Of a stretch of 64,000 nucleotides of DNA, positions 34,717 through 43,433 are shown one piece after another. The position numbers were made by a program, and so were the translations under genes. This stretch comes from CAWGLW01 sp963823525 (GTDB lineage Bacteria > Pseudomonadota > Gammaproteobacteria > Steroidobacterales > Steroidobacteraceae). The notes beneath the pieces are model-generated. The model was given only the letters and a program-made list of their open reading frames with translations. It ran no database searches and was not told the origin of the DNA. The DNA lies in contig CAWGLW010000001.1 of assembly GCA_963823525.1 (NCBI GenBank), positions 558,001 through 622,000 on the forward strand, in the 5' to 3' direction. Positions within the stretch are counted from its first letter, which is position 1; every line of letters starts with the position of its first letter.

Positions 34717-35571
34717 CTAGATATCTGCGCCCGGAGACAGCGATTCCATCCACCTCCGGATCCGGATCGCGTCCGCGATCCGCGTGAGTTTGCCCCATGA
34801 ATTGAGCAGCACGATCACGACCTGGCGGTCGTCGATCACGGTTTGCATGACGAGACAGCGGCCGGCCTTCGAGATATAGCCGGTCTTCTGGACGTTGACT
34901 TGCCAGGCCGGATTCGTGACGAGCCGGTTGGTATTACGGTAATCGAGCCGCTGGCGTTTGACATAAACCGTGTGGCCCGAATCCGTCGAGAACTCACCGA
35001 TGGTCGGATTTGCGCCGGCCGCGAGTACGAGTTTCGCGAGGTCTTCCGGGCTTGCCACGTTGCGGCTCGAAAGCCCGGTTGGCTCGACGAACCGGGCCGT
35101 GTTCATTTTGAGCGCGGCGGCCTTCTCGTTCATGGAACGAACGCAGGCGGCCAGGCCGTCCGGATAGTGGCGGCATAGCGAATAAGCCGCGCGGTTCTCC
35201 GAAGACATCAGGGCAAGGTGCAGCATGTCGCCGCGGCTCAGGCGAGCGCCCGGTGCGAGGCGCGAATGGCCGCCCGCAGTACCACGCACGTCCTCCGACG
35301 TGATTGCCAGCATTTCGTCCAGGGGTTGGCCGGCCTCCAGCACGACCAGGGCCGTCATCAGCTTCGTGATAGAGGCGATCGGCACGGGAGTCTGCTCATG
35401 CCGCGCCGCCAGCACAGTCGAATCGGACTCGTCGAGGACGTAAAAGGCGTGCGAGTGCACGTCGGGCTTCGTCTGCAGGTGTGCAACCCGGTTGGCGGCC
35501 GCAGCAGGCACGAGCGCAGCCAGCAGAAAGCTCGCCAGGGTCGAAATAGCGAAAGTCCGGTATCGTCGCAT
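34717..35571 (-). CDS. pbpG: D-alanyl-D-alanine endopeptidase (PBP7/PbpG-like)
   Basis: The 284-residue secreted penicillin-binding protein has an N-terminal signal (hydrophobic residues 8-26). The catalytic motifs are SITK at 67-70, SEN at 124-126 and KTG at 229-231. Low-molecular-mass endopeptidases of this type split peptide crosslinks in peptidoglycan. It is a single gene, in a gene-poor spot between mscL and the rubredoxin pair. Confidence 0.9.
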   Translation of the reverse strand: MRRYRTFAISTLASFLLAALVPAAAANRVAHLQTKPDVHSHAFYVLDESDSTVLAARHEQTPVPIASITKLMTALVVLEAGQPLDEMLAITSEDVRGTAGGHSRLAPGARLSRGDMLHLALMSSENRAAYSLCRHYPDGLAACVRSMNEKAAALKMNTARFVEPTGLSSRNVASPEDLAKLVLAAGANPTIGEFSTDSGHTVYVKRQRLDYRNTNRLVTNPAWQVNVQKTGYISKAGRCLVMQTVIDDRQVVIVLLNSWGKLTRIADAIRIRRWMESLSPGADI

Positions 35572-35845
35572 CAGGTGTCTTGCCCGCTTCTTCGTTTCCA
35601 GGTTGCCGGGTCACTCACGCCGAGTTCTGACTCGTCGGCACCTGAAGACTAGCGGGTGCCAGGTGGCACGCGGCGTGACAAGACTCGCAGAAACGGGCGC
35701 GGCTTGAGACGCACCCGGCAGCCGGCTCATCGGGCAGTTCCGCGGCGAAATGGAAGATCCGTTTCCGGGGGCGCGCAAAGCGGCCGTGCGGACTCACGCG
35801 GCAGGCGAGCTCGGCCCGGGCGGGTCGAGTTCGTCGCCAATCAAC

Positions 35846-36010
35846 TCAGTCTTCCAGCAATTCGAAGTCGGACTTGCTGACGCCGCAACCGTCGCATACC
35901 CAGTCCTCGGGCACGTCGGCCCAGCGAGTACCCGCCGCAATCCCGTTCGCCGGGTCTCCGGCGACTTCGTCGTAAATGTGGCCACAGACCACGCAGACAT
36001 ACGTATTCAT
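35846..36010 (-). CDS. Rubredoxin, AlkG2-like
   Basis: This tiny 54-residue protein begins MNTYVCVVCGHIYDE and has the second cysteine pair in WVCDGCGVSKSDFELLED. Rubredoxins hold one Fe with four cysteines and pass electrons. The CGVSK form after the second cysteine pair resembles AlkG2-type rubredoxins, which serve AlkB electron transfer. The start ATG overlaps the stop of the first rubredoxin by 4 bp (ATGA at 36007-36010), so the two are translationally coupled. Confidence 0.88.
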   Translation of the reverse strand: MNTYVCVVCGHIYDEVAGDPANGIAAGTRWADVPEDWVCDGCGVSKSDFELLED

Positions 36011-36186
36011 GGCACTGGCCTCTCGTCGCTGCAGACGAAGTCAACTTTGGCGCGCACGGCGCAGTCCGGACAGACGAAGTCCTCGGGAAGCTGCTCAAAC
36101 GACGTACCCGGCTCATAGCCCTCGCGCCGATCGCCGAGGGCTTCGTCGTAGGCATAGCCGCAGTCGGGGCAAACGTAGACAGACAT
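36007..36186 (-). CDS. Rubredoxin, AlkG1-like
   Basis: The 59-residue protein starts MSVYVCPDCGYAYDE and has the second pair in FVCPDCAVRAKVDF. The extra arginine downstream of the CPDC pair is what marks AlkG1-type rubredoxins, which tend not to replace AlkG2 in electron transfer to AlkB. It follows alkB by 11 bp. Both rubredoxin genes are too short to have been called by length. Confidence 0.85.
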   Translation of the reverse strand: MSVYVCPDCGYAYDEALGDRREGYEPGTSFEQLPEDFVCPDCAVRAKVDFVCSDERPVP

Positions 36187-36197
36187 GATGGTGACTC

Positions 36198-37397
36198 CTA
36201 AGCGGCCAGTCCGCGCGCCAGCGAGCCGGCGTAGCGGGCTTCGATTTCTGAGCGGCGCGCGGGATCGATATTGACGCGCGACAGGTCGCCATTGATGTGC
36301 GGCAGTGAGAGCAGCCGCTTATCCATTACGCGATACCAGATCGGCGGCAGCATGGCGATGAAGTACATGCCCGCATAACCATTCGGCAGGGACGGAAGGT
36401 CCGCGAAGTTGCGCAGCGTCTGGTAGCGGCGTGTCGGGTGGGCATGGTGATCCGAGTGGCGCTCGAGATGAAAGAGCAGGACATTGGATGCGATATGGTT
36501 TGCGTTCCAGCTGTGATAAGGCTGACAGTGCTCAAACCGGCCGTCCGGCTTCCGGGCACGCAGCAGGCCGTAGTGCTCGATGTAGTTGGCGCTCGTCAAC
36601 TGCCACCAGGCGAAAAAGTTGTGCACGGCGAGAAACGGGATCATCACCCAGCCGAATGCGGCAATCAGGCTCAACTGCAGCCCAGCAGAAAGCGCATACG
36701 ACTGCAGGATTTCGTTTTCGTAATGCCAGGCGGACTTGCCCTGCCGGGCCAGCCGGTCTTTCTCGGCGGCCCAGCCGCGTCGGAAAGCGCCGGGGATTTC
36801 GCGGCAGGCAAATTTGTAGATATTCTCGCCCATTCGCGAGCTGGCCGGATCCTCGGGTGTTGCCACGTGGCGATGATGCCCACGGTTGTGTTCAACGCAG
36901 AAGTGACCGTAGGCCGGTACGGCCGAGACGATACGGGCCATCCGGCGCTCGAGCTCCGTTTTCTTGTGGCCGAGCTCGTGCGCGGTGTTGATGCCGAGGC
37001 CGCTGTACAGTCCGGCCGTCAGGGCGAGCGCGAACATTCCGGCCCAGCTGACGTCCTGCGTACCAGCAAACCAGGCGATGCCGATCAGGACGGCAAAGTG
37101 CATCGGCACCGTCAGGATCGGCAGCCAGCGGTAATAAAGGTCCGCATCGAGCTGCGGTACCAGCTCTTCCGGCGGATTGCTCGCGTCCTCGCCGAGCAGC
37201 CAGTCGAACAAGGCGGTGGCGCCGTAGAACAACACCAGTGGCACGGCCAGCAACCATTCGCTGCCGCCCAGCGCGTATAGCCCGATGCCGCTGAGCGCCA
37301 ACAGCGGGAAGAACAGCGAACTGAGCCAGAGGTAGCGCTTGCGATCGCGGTAGACGATCAGGCCTTTCTCCGGATGGAGTATTTCGAAAGTTTTCAT
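36198..37397 (-). CDS. alkB: Alkane 1-monooxygenase
   Basis: The 399-residue integral membrane non-haem di-iron enzyme hydroxylates the terminal carbon of medium-chain alkanes. The histidine boxes are HELGHKK (from H140), EHNRGHHRHV (from E169) and ERHSDHHAHP; the NYIEHYGLLR motif is also present. Six transmembrane stretches are visible. It is co-directional with two rubredoxin genes and divergent from an AraC-type regulator, a classic alkane-oxidation layout. Rubredoxin reductase is not in the window. Confidence 0.93.
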   Translation of the reverse strand: MKTFEILHPEKGLIVYRDRKRYLWLSSLFFPLLALSGIGLYALGGSEWLLAVPLVLFYGATALFDWLLGEDASNPPEELVPQLDADLYYRWLPILTVPMHFAVLIGIAWFAGTQDVSWAGMFALALTAGLYSGLGINTAHELGHKKTELERRMARIVSAVPAYGHFCVEHNRGHHRHVATPEDPASSRMGENIYKFACREIPGAFRRGWAAEKDRLARQGKSAWHYENEILQSYALSAGLQLSLIAAFGWVMIPFLAVHNFFAWWQLTSANYIEHYGLLRARKPDGRFEHCQPYHSWNANHIASNVLLFHLERHSDHHAHPTRRYQTLRNFADLPSLPNGYAGMYFIAMLPPIWYRVMDKRLLSLPHINGDLSRVNIDPARRSEIEARYAGSLARGLAA

Positions 37398-37505
37398 GAC
37401 CGGTTACCCAGTGAGCATTGACGGGACCATCACTTTATAAAGCGATAACTTGCCCGCCCATTGCCGTTCGTGACAGGATTATGGTCATTTTACGACACAC
37501 CGATC

Positions 37506-38543
37506 ATGAACCTTCCGCTCACGGCGCTGCAGACGCCCAGTACATACGCCCGGTTACTGCTCAGGCACTGGCCGGAGAAAGCGGAGCGTTTGCTTGCGGA
37601 GACCGGCCTTGATGCCACCGAACTGGCCCACGCGCCGCGCATCACGGCGGCGCAGCAGCTGCAGATCTGGCGCAACGCCGAACAGCTCAGCGGGCGTCCG
37701 GACTGGGCGCTCGAGTTCGGCCGGCACCTCAATATCCACAGTCACGGCCCGCTTGGTTTTGCCGCGCTCAGCGCCCCGACGCTCGGCGAGGGCCTCGACG
37801 TGCTCGGAGAGTTCTCACGTATTCGCAGCCCCTACCTTCGCGTGGAATCTTTACTGAACGATCAGCACCTGGTCATACGGCTCGATACGACACTCTACCC
37901 GCTGGGCTCTCTCGAGCTGCCGTTGATCGAGATCCTGATGCAAGTCGCGACGTCTTTCTCGGACGCCGTGCTCGGCGAGAGCACCGTGAATCTACTGGTG
38001 TGGATTGCACATCCTCCGCCGCCGCACGCGGCACTGTACCGGCAGTACTTTGCTGCGCGCTATGAGTTCGACGCCCCGTTCAGCGGCATCCTCCTGCCTG
38101 CCTCGCTGAAGTCGTTTCCCTGCCCCCTGCACGATGAAAAGACCTACCACGCATCGTTGGCACGATGCCGGGAGGCACTCGGTGCGGTATTGAGCCCCGA
38201 CGATGTCGTCGCTCGGGTCAACCACTGGATTGCCGCGCATTTCGACCAGGTCGCCGCGACGGGTCATGCCGCGAGTCAGCCACGCCTTGAACCGCTGGCC
38301 GAAGCGATGCACATGTCGCCGCGCACGCTGATCCGGCAGCTGGCCGTTCGTGGCACGAGCTTCAGCGAACTGCGCGAAGCACAATTGCTGACCATCGCCC
38401 GCCGCCTGCTGGCAGACGCGCGGTACTCAATCCACGAGGTCGGTGCTTTGTTAGGCTACGACGATGCCGCAAACTTCGGCCGCGCCTTCCGGCGGATGAC
38501 CGGCGTATCACCCGGCAAGTACCGTCGTGGCCATCGCGAGTGA
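37506..38543 (+). CDS. AraC-family regulator, probably of alkB
   Basis: The 345-residue protein (ATG 37506) has an N-terminal arabinose-type ligand domain (GPLGFAALSAPTLGEGLDVL) and a C-terminal AraC HTH pair (HMSPRTLIRQLAVRGTSF and YSIHEVGALLGYDDAANFGRAFRR). This regulator type senses a hydrophobic ligand; in alkane and fatty-acid loci it often activates the adjacent genes. It is divergent from alkB over a 108-bp region. Direct control of alkB is inferred. An in-frame start at 37461 would add 15 residues. Confidence 0.82.
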   Translation: MNLPLTALQTPSTYARLLLRHWPEKAERLLAETGLDATELAHAPRITAAQQLQIWRNAEQLSGRPDWALEFGRHLNIHSHGPLGFAALSAPTLGEGLDVLGEFSRIRSPYLRVESLLNDQHLVIRLDTTLYPLGSLELPLIEILMQVATSFSDAVLGESTVNLLVWIAHPPPPHAALYRQYFAARYEFDAPFSGILLPASLKSFPCPLHDEKTYHASLARCREALGAVLSPDDVVARVNHWIAAHFDQVAATGHAASQPRLEPLAEAMHMSPRTLIRQLAVRGTSFSELREAQLLTIARRLLADARYSIHEVGALLGYDDAANFGRAFRRMTGVSPGKYRRGHRE

Positions 38544-38572
38544 TCGGATCCGCCAGATGCCCGATCCCATGA

Positions 38573-38770
38573 TTAGGCGTCGCCGGAGTACTCGGGCAGG
38601 GTCTTGCCCGCCTTGACGTGATGCGCAGCGGGTGTCTCGCGAATCAACACGTAGATGTACTCGATCGGCGCGCCAATGGTCTCGTGTACCGCCAGGGTGA
38701 TGGCTTCGGCCATCGCTGCCTTCTGCTCGGAGCTGCGTCCTTCACGGATGTCGCATTGAATGATGGGCAT
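38573..38770 (-). CDS. 4-oxalocrotonate tautomerase family protein
   Basis: The 65-residue protein starts with the catalytic Pro-1 after Met removal (MPIIQCDIREGRS) and shows EIYVLI-type strands of the tautomerase fold (GAPIEYIYVLIRETP). 4-OT-type enzymes catalyse keto-enol tautomerisation in catechol meta-cleavage pathways, but many stand-alone members have other roles. It lies between the AraC gene and the lipoprotein, both within 16-30 bp. Confidence 0.82.
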   Translation of the reverse strand: MPIIQCDIREGRSSEQKAAMAEAITLAVHETIGAPIEYIYVLIRETPAAHHVKAGKTLPEYSGDA

Positions 38771-38786
38771 GGTTCCTTCTCCTTTT

Positions 38787-39779
38787 CTAATTGCCCTGCG
38801 CTATGTTGAACGGAAGCACAAAGCCGGACGCCAGAGGCCCCGGCATCTCCGCAATGAAAGCATAGTCGCCGGGCGTCAGATCGACGGAGAAATAGCCGTG
38901 TGACCCCGCAGGCATGTCATTAATGCCACCCAGAAAGGTCACGGGGCTCGGGTCCTCGAGGCCGTCCTTCGCGCGCCAGTCGAGCCACGCATCGGCCTCC
39001 CGGACACTATCGTCGTTCTCGACGCGCATCAGATGGACGTCGTTGCCGACGAAGGACGGCAGTGCCTGCTGTTCGAGGAATTCCACGCGGATCGTATTCG
39101 TACCCGCCTCGAGCGAGCCGCTGACGATCTCCATCCCGGAATTCCGGATGGCCAGCGTCACGTTGGCCGTCGGTTCCGGTGCGTCGGTCCGTTCATCCGT
39201 TACGGTCAGGTCGAGCATCATGCCCACCTTGCCTTCCCCGGGGCTCGTGGTGTGAAAGACACCCTCGGATTTGACGTAGCACTCCATTAAGTAGTGGCCG
39301 GGATCAAGGTAAACCGTAGTAAGGCCAGTCCGGCCCGGCGAGAGCAAGCCGGGCCCGCCGTGGCGTCCCAGGTCGCCGATCCACTCGGGGAACTGGGCGA
39401 AAGCTGCCTGGACGCCGGCTTCATCTCCCGCGTTCATTGCATCCATCGCGTCCTGAAAATACCGTCCGACCGTGTTGGTGAAAATTCCGGTCGTGATGCC
39501 ATCCGGCGGCACGTCGATCAGCGCGAAGTGAATCATGCCAGAGGCGTTGACGAACTTGAACGTGGTCCAGCCGGACGGAATTTCCGATGGACCCACGAAG
39601 GTCTTGCCTACGGCACGGATTTCCACCACGTTCGGCTGCGGCTCGGAGACAGACGCAGGCTCAGGCGCGGCGGGATCCTGATCCTCGGTCGCTTGCACCG
39701 CCACGTCTTGTTTCTGACTGCAGCCTTGAAGCAGGAACAGCCCGAGGATCAGTGCCGCGATGGTCGATACTTTGGTCAT
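38787..39779 (-). CDS. Cupredoxin-like lipoprotein of unknown function
   Basis: This is a 330-residue lipoprotein with a lipobox in LLQGCSQK (C20). After a low-complexity acidic/proline linker there are two beta-sandwich segments with cupredoxin-like character: about residues 50-185 (VVEIRAVGKTFVGPSEIPSG, then GHYLMECYVKSEGVFH) and about 210-330 (VTLAIRNSGMEIVSGSLEAG, then GYFSVDLTPGDYAFIAEMP). The full Cys/His/Met copper set is not evident. The genes around it do not explain its job. Confidence 0.6.
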   Translation of the reverse strand: MTKVSTIAALILGLFLLQGCSQKQDVAVQATEDQDPAAPEPASVSEPQPNVVEIRAVGKTFVGPSEIPSGWTTFKFVNASGMIHFALIDVPPDGITTGIFTNTVGRYFQDAMDAMNAGDEAGVQAAFAQFPEWIGDLGRHGGPGLLSPGRTGLTTVYLDPGHYLMECYVKSEGVFHTTSPGEGKVGMMLDLTVTDERTDAPEPTANVTLAIRNSGMEIVSGSLEAGTNTIRVEFLEQQALPSFVGNDVHLMRVENDDSVREADAWLDWRAKDGLEDPSPVTFLGGINDMPAGSHGYFSVDLTPGDYAFIAEMPGPLASGFVLPFNIAQGN

Positions 39780-39840
39780 CTCGTCCTTCAGGCTTTCTCG
39801 AACGCGTAGGCGCCGGATTATACAAGTGCCTCAAACGATA

Positions 39841-39880
39841 CGGGGCCGACCGATTCGCGAAGCGAGTCAGAACGGGTGGC
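39841..39880. repeat. Dispersed repeat, copy A (partial)
   Basis: The core cgattcgcgaagcgagtc at 39851-39868 with its GGCCGACC flank is a copy of the dispersed palindromic element described at 59535-59660. It lies in the gap between the lipoprotein and the XRE gene. Only the core and a short flank are conserved. Confidence 0.6.
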
Positions 39881-39920
39881 GAGCCGTTGAGACGGGCATC
39901 ACCGCCTTGGTCCGGAAAGC

Positions 39921-40736
39921 TCACCGATCAAGGTATCCAGAACTCGTTCTTTGAGTCTCGCCAGCAACTTTCCTTTTCCGGGCCGATCCCGACACAGAAG
40001 CCGTTCCCTTTCGCCGTCGAACTGCCACCAGGGAAAACACCCAGGGACGAAACGCAATCAACAGCGCCGTACTGTATCGAGCCTGAGTGGAGGTGGAATC
40101 AAGCTCGGCCATCTCAAGAAACTCGCGGTACAGAAGCGACAGCTTGCGCCTGAGTACCTCGATCGACGCGGCCGTCAATTCCGCAGGTTGCCAGCCGAAG
40201 AAGTCTCCTTTTCCAGCAAAATCCGACTGCAGGAACTCCGCCTTTACCTGCCGTTCATAGGCTCGGCGTACCGGGCCATTCTTTAGCCACTGTATCTGGC
40301 GGCTGACCCGAAGCCGGTGGCCGCGTTTGGCAAAAGTTTCAATCAATTCCAGTTCGACCAGCCGGGCACGGAGTCTCTGCATTTGCGGCTCGTCGAATTC
40401 GTATCCCCGCTTTATCTCCTGCTCTGTCCAACCGTTCAGTAGTAAATAGAAATAGCTGAGCAGCGCCGGATCGCGGGCGAGCGCGTTTTCCTGTTCCAGC
40501 GACAATGACGTTGCCCGGGCATTGCCGCGCTCGACCATTCGCACCAACTCCGCGAAACTGATTTCGAGAGCGCGACAGACCTGTTCGAGTCGCCTCAGCG
40601 TAAAACTTCGCTCCGCAAATATTCGCTTGACGCTGGCTTCGCTGAGATTGATGCGCTCTGCCAGCTCACGATACGTCAGTCCACGCATTTTCAGACACCG
40701 CTTCAGCGCGTCTACCAGTTGTCGCGATTCGTCCAT
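39921..40736 (-). CDS. XRE-family transcription regulator
   Basis: This 271-residue protein starts at the ATG at 40736. An N-terminal helix-turn-helix is visible (RGLTYRELAERINLSEASVKRI), preceded by DALKRCLKMR. A long C-terminal helical region includes PALLSYFYLLLNGWTEQEIKR, which probably binds a ligand or partner. It is divergent from the FAD-oxidase gene across a region with a perfect 17-bp palindrome. I infer that it controls both genes. A longer start reaches 40769. Confidence 0.75.
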   Translation of the reverse strand: MDESRQLVDALKRCLKMRGLTYRELAERINLSEASVKRIFAERSFTLRRLEQVCRALEISFAELVRMVERGNARATSLSLEQENALARDPALLSYFYLLLNGWTEQEIKRGYEFDEPQMQRLRARLVELELIETFAKRGHRLRVSRQIQWLKNGPVRRAYERQVKAEFLQSDFAGKGDFFGWQPAELTAASIEVLRRKLSLLYREFLEMAELDSTSTQARYSTALLIAFRPWVFSLVAVRRRKGTASVSGSARKRKVAGETQRTSSGYLDR

Positions 40737-40784
40737 GGACGTGCCCGCCTTCGTGGTGATTCGACGCACCTGACGCGCCGTTTC

Positions 40785-40801
40785 GTATCATCTTATGATA
40801 C
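40785..40801. promoter_or_regulatory. Perfect palindrome, candidate operator of the XRE regulator
   Basis: The sequence GTATCAT-CTT-ATGATAC is a perfect inverted repeat with a 3-bp spacer. It sits in the divergent intergenic region between the XRE gene (start 40736) and the FAD oxidase (start 40872), beside AT-rich promoter-like sequence. This spacing and symmetry are typical of a dimeric XRE-type operator. Confidence 0.7.
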
Positions 40802-40871
40802 TTATTGTATGTCGTATTGTTTTCTATTCGCGCCGGCCTAACGTCGCTTGCACACCCACCGGAGCAAGCGA

Positions 40872-42335
40872 ATGAACGGATTAGTGGAAATTGCAGGATC
40901 GGCGACCAGTGACCAGAAAATTCATCGACGTTCAGTTCAAGCGCCACTTGACGACGTACACGCCCGCCTGAATCCTGCTTTCCCTGCAGTACAGCGGCGT
41001 GCGGAGTCACTGGCCGACATACGGCGCGCCATCCATCTGGCCAGGCGGCGCGGACTGGGCGTTTCGATTGCCGGCGGCAGGCATGCGATGGGTGGCCAGC
41101 AATTCCTGCAAGGCGGACTGGCGCTCGATATGCGCGGCATGAACCGTATCCTGGACTTTGATCAACGAGAGGGATTGATCACGGTCGAGGCCGGGGCAAC
41201 CTGGCCCGAGTTGATGCGTGGCTACCTCTCGCGTCAGGCCGGGAAGTCTCCACAGTGGGGAATCCGGCAGAAGCAGACCGGCGCCGATTCGCTGACCATT
41301 GGCGGCGCTATCGCCGCCAATATCCACGGTCGCGGCCTGACGAGTCCGCCATTTTCATCGGATGTCGAGTCGTTCCAACTGCTCGGTGCGGACGGGGAAC
41401 TGATCACCTGCTCAAGACAGCAGAATCCGGACCTGTTTCGCCTGGTTGTTGGGGGTTACGGTCTTTTCGGCGTTGTAGTAGCGGCTCGCCTGAGACTTGT
41501 CCGACGGCAGAAAATCGAACGCGTCGTCGAACTCGCCTGCCTGCCGGATTTGATGAATGGGTTCGCTGCGCGAATACGCGATGGCTACACCTACGGTGAT
41601 TTTCAGTTTGCCACCGACCCCGAAATGCCTGGATTCCTCACTGACGGAGTCTTTTCCTGCTACCGCCCCGTGGATAACGCGCGCCCTATTCCACCAAATC
41701 AGCTGCGGCTTCAGCAAAGTGACTGGCGGCGCCTTCTGTATCTGGCTCACGTGAACAAGCGCCAGGCATTCCTGGAGTTCACGGGCTTCTACCTCCGTTC
41801 GAGCGGCCAGCTTTACTGGAACGACACACACCAGCTGAACATCTATCTCGACGACTATCACCGCCCGCTTGATGTGTGCCTGGACGCCAGGGTGCCTGGC
41901 ACCGAGATGATTTGTGAGCTTTACGTGCCACGCGAGCAACTGACATCCTTCATGTCGAGGGTTCGCGAAGACTTTCTGCGGCACGCAGTTGACCTGATCT
42001 ATGGCACCGTGCGCCTGATCAGGAAGGACCACGACGCCTTTCTGGCCTGGGCCCGGCAAGACTTTGCCTGCGTGATCTTCAACCTTCACGTCGACCATCA
42101 CACGGCCGGCATTGCGCGCGCTCGACTGGCGTTTCAGCGGCTCATTGATTGTGCGCTTGAGTTCGACGGGAGCTACTTTCTGACGTACCACCGTTACGCG
42201 CGTCGCGATCAGTTGCTGCGTTGCTACCCGCAGATGCCGGAATTTCTGCGCCTTAAGCGGGCGGCCGATCCGGATGAACGCTTTTCGAGCGACTGGTATC
42301 GGCACCAGCTCGCACTCCTGCCGGACCTGCTGTGA
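40872..42335 (+). CDS. FAD-binding oxidoreductase (PCMH-type)
   Basis: The 487-residue protein (ATG 40872, Shine-Dalgarno GGAG) has a PCMH-type FAD domain: SIAGGRHAMGGQQF (whose histidine could be the covalent flavin site), GATWPELMRGYLSRQAG, and IGGAIAANIHGRG. The C-terminal half is the substrate domain, with DAFLAWARQDFACVIFNLHVDH. Related enzymes oxidise alcohols or sugar lactones such as DprE1-type substrates. It is followed immediately by a membrane protein gene and is divergent from the XRE regulator. The substrate is unknown. Confidence 0.8.
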   Translation: MNGLVEIAGSATSDQKIHRRSVQAPLDDVHARLNPAFPAVQRRAESLADIRRAIHLARRRGLGVSIAGGRHAMGGQQFLQGGLALDMRGMNRILDFDQREGLITVEAGATWPELMRGYLSRQAGKSPQWGIRQKQTGADSLTIGGAIAANIHGRGLTSPPFSSDVESFQLLGADGELITCSRQQNPDLFRLVVGGYGLFGVVVAARLRLVRRQKIERVVELACLPDLMNGFAARIRDGYTYGDFQFATDPEMPGFLTDGVFSCYRPVDNARPIPPNQLRLQQSDWRRLLYLAHVNKRQAFLEFTGFYLRSSGQLYWNDTHQLNIYLDDYHRPLDVCLDARVPGTEMICELYVPREQLTSFMSRVREDFLRHAVDLIYGTVRLIRKDHDAFLAWARQDFACVIFNLHVDHHTAGIARARLAFQRLIDCALEFDGSYFLTYHRYARRDQLLRCYPQMPEFLRLKRAADPDERFSSDWYRHQLALLPDLL

Positions 42336-42928
42336 TGACTGCCGGGATTGCACAGAAGTGGCGTCGCCTCTGTTTGTGGCTGTGCCTGGGCTTGTTCATC
42401 GCACGGGTACTGGGCCAGTTCGAGGCACTGCTGCTCGAGCCATCGTGGCTGCCACCTTTCGAGGCCTGGAGCTCGGGACTGATTCCGTATTCGACGCTGC
42501 TCCCCATCCAGGTTCTGATCATTGCCTGGATGGCCGCCATCGCAAGCGATCATTCGCGAGGCCAGGGTCCGTTCTGGCTGTGTGACGGCCGAAAGCGAAC
42601 CGCACTGCGAGTCTTTGCTGCCATCTACGCGGCTTCGATGCTGCTGCGATTTCTTATCCTGCTCGCGTACCCGCCCCATACCTTGCTGAACCGGGGCCTC
42701 ATCCCGATCGTGGCGCATTGGGATCTCGCCATCTTCATTTATCTGGTCACTGCCAACCTGATGCCGGCACGTGCAGAGCCGCAATCCACCCTGGCGAATG
42801 CGGTCGCAGGACTTTGTGGCGAAAGTCGAAGCCATGCGTGCGAGGCTTGTGCCGCTCCGCACGCGAGCGAACCCAGGCAGGCTCGGTCGGAGCTGCCCAC
42901 GGTATCTCGCAAACACACAGCAAGGTGA
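42335..42928 (+). CDS. Four-helix membrane protein of unknown function
   Basis: The 197-residue protein has four clear hydrophobic segments (about residues 12-27, 45-67, 87-108 and 123-139). The C-terminal 45 residues are hydrophilic and cysteine- and histidine-containing (LCGESRSHACEACAAPH). The ATG at 42335 shares a base with the stop of the oxidoreductase (TGATG), which shows coupling. I do not recognise the family; it may anchor or feed electrons to the flavoenzyme. The tail after the last helix may be partly non-native. Confidence 0.55.
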   Translation: MTAGIAQKWRRLCLWLCLGLFIARVLGQFEALLLEPSWLPPFEAWSSGLIPYSTLLPIQVLIIAWMAAIASDHSRGQGPFWLCDGRKRTALRVFAAIYAASMLLRFLILLAYPPHTLLNRGLIPIVAHWDLAIFIYLVTANLMPARAEPQSTLANAVAGLCGESRSHACEACAAPHASEPRQARSELPTVSRKHTAR

Positions 42929-42998
42929 TCGGAGCCGGACGTTACTTCGCTCTGACTCGACACGGGCCGATGGGAGTCACCATCGACGTCGTTTGCCA

Positions 42999-43277
42999 TT
43001 AGTCCTGGCCGCGGTACCAGTTGCCATCCCGCAGTTGGAGGTTGTTCTTTTCGGCGCACAGTCGCTCAGCGTCCGCACCCGCGCTGCCTACGTCGCCCAG
43101 CCCGGCCAGGCCTCCCGCTCCCTGCATACGCTGCTCCTGTTTGATACAGCGTTGCATAGTCAAGGCGTTATCCCTCAACCGGTCGGCCTCCAGCGTCTCT
43201 GTGGATTTCTGGTAAGGCCCTGACCAATACCAGTATGCGAACCCCATGATCGCCAGGAATATCACGATTCTTGCCAT
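42999..43277 (-). CDS. Small membrane-anchored protein of unknown function
   Basis: The 92-residue protein (ATG 43277) has one N-terminal transmembrane segment (IVIFLAIMGFAYWYWSGPYQ), then a helical region with two cysteines (MQRCIKQEQ and ERLCAEKNN) and an NLQLRDGNWYRG end. The cysteines may form a disulfide outside the membrane. It is a conserved-looking hypothetical. It is convergent with the membrane protein gene, with 70 bp between them. Confidence 0.6.
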   Translation of the reverse strand: MARIVIFLAIMGFAYWYWSGPYQKSTETLEADRLRDNALTMQRCIKQEQRMQGAGGLAGLGDVGSAGADAERLCAEKNNLQLRDGNWYRGQD

Positions 43278-43433
43278 GGCCCGGGCTCCGATCAATAACA
43301 GTGACCTGCAGGTTATTGTAGTGCATAACGCTTTTCAGGGCTTTCTCACTCGACGACCCCGCGTTACGCTGAAGCAGGCGCCGGGTTCATCGTCGGCTTA
43401 GTTGAATACACCGTACGCAGAAAGTGGACTGAC

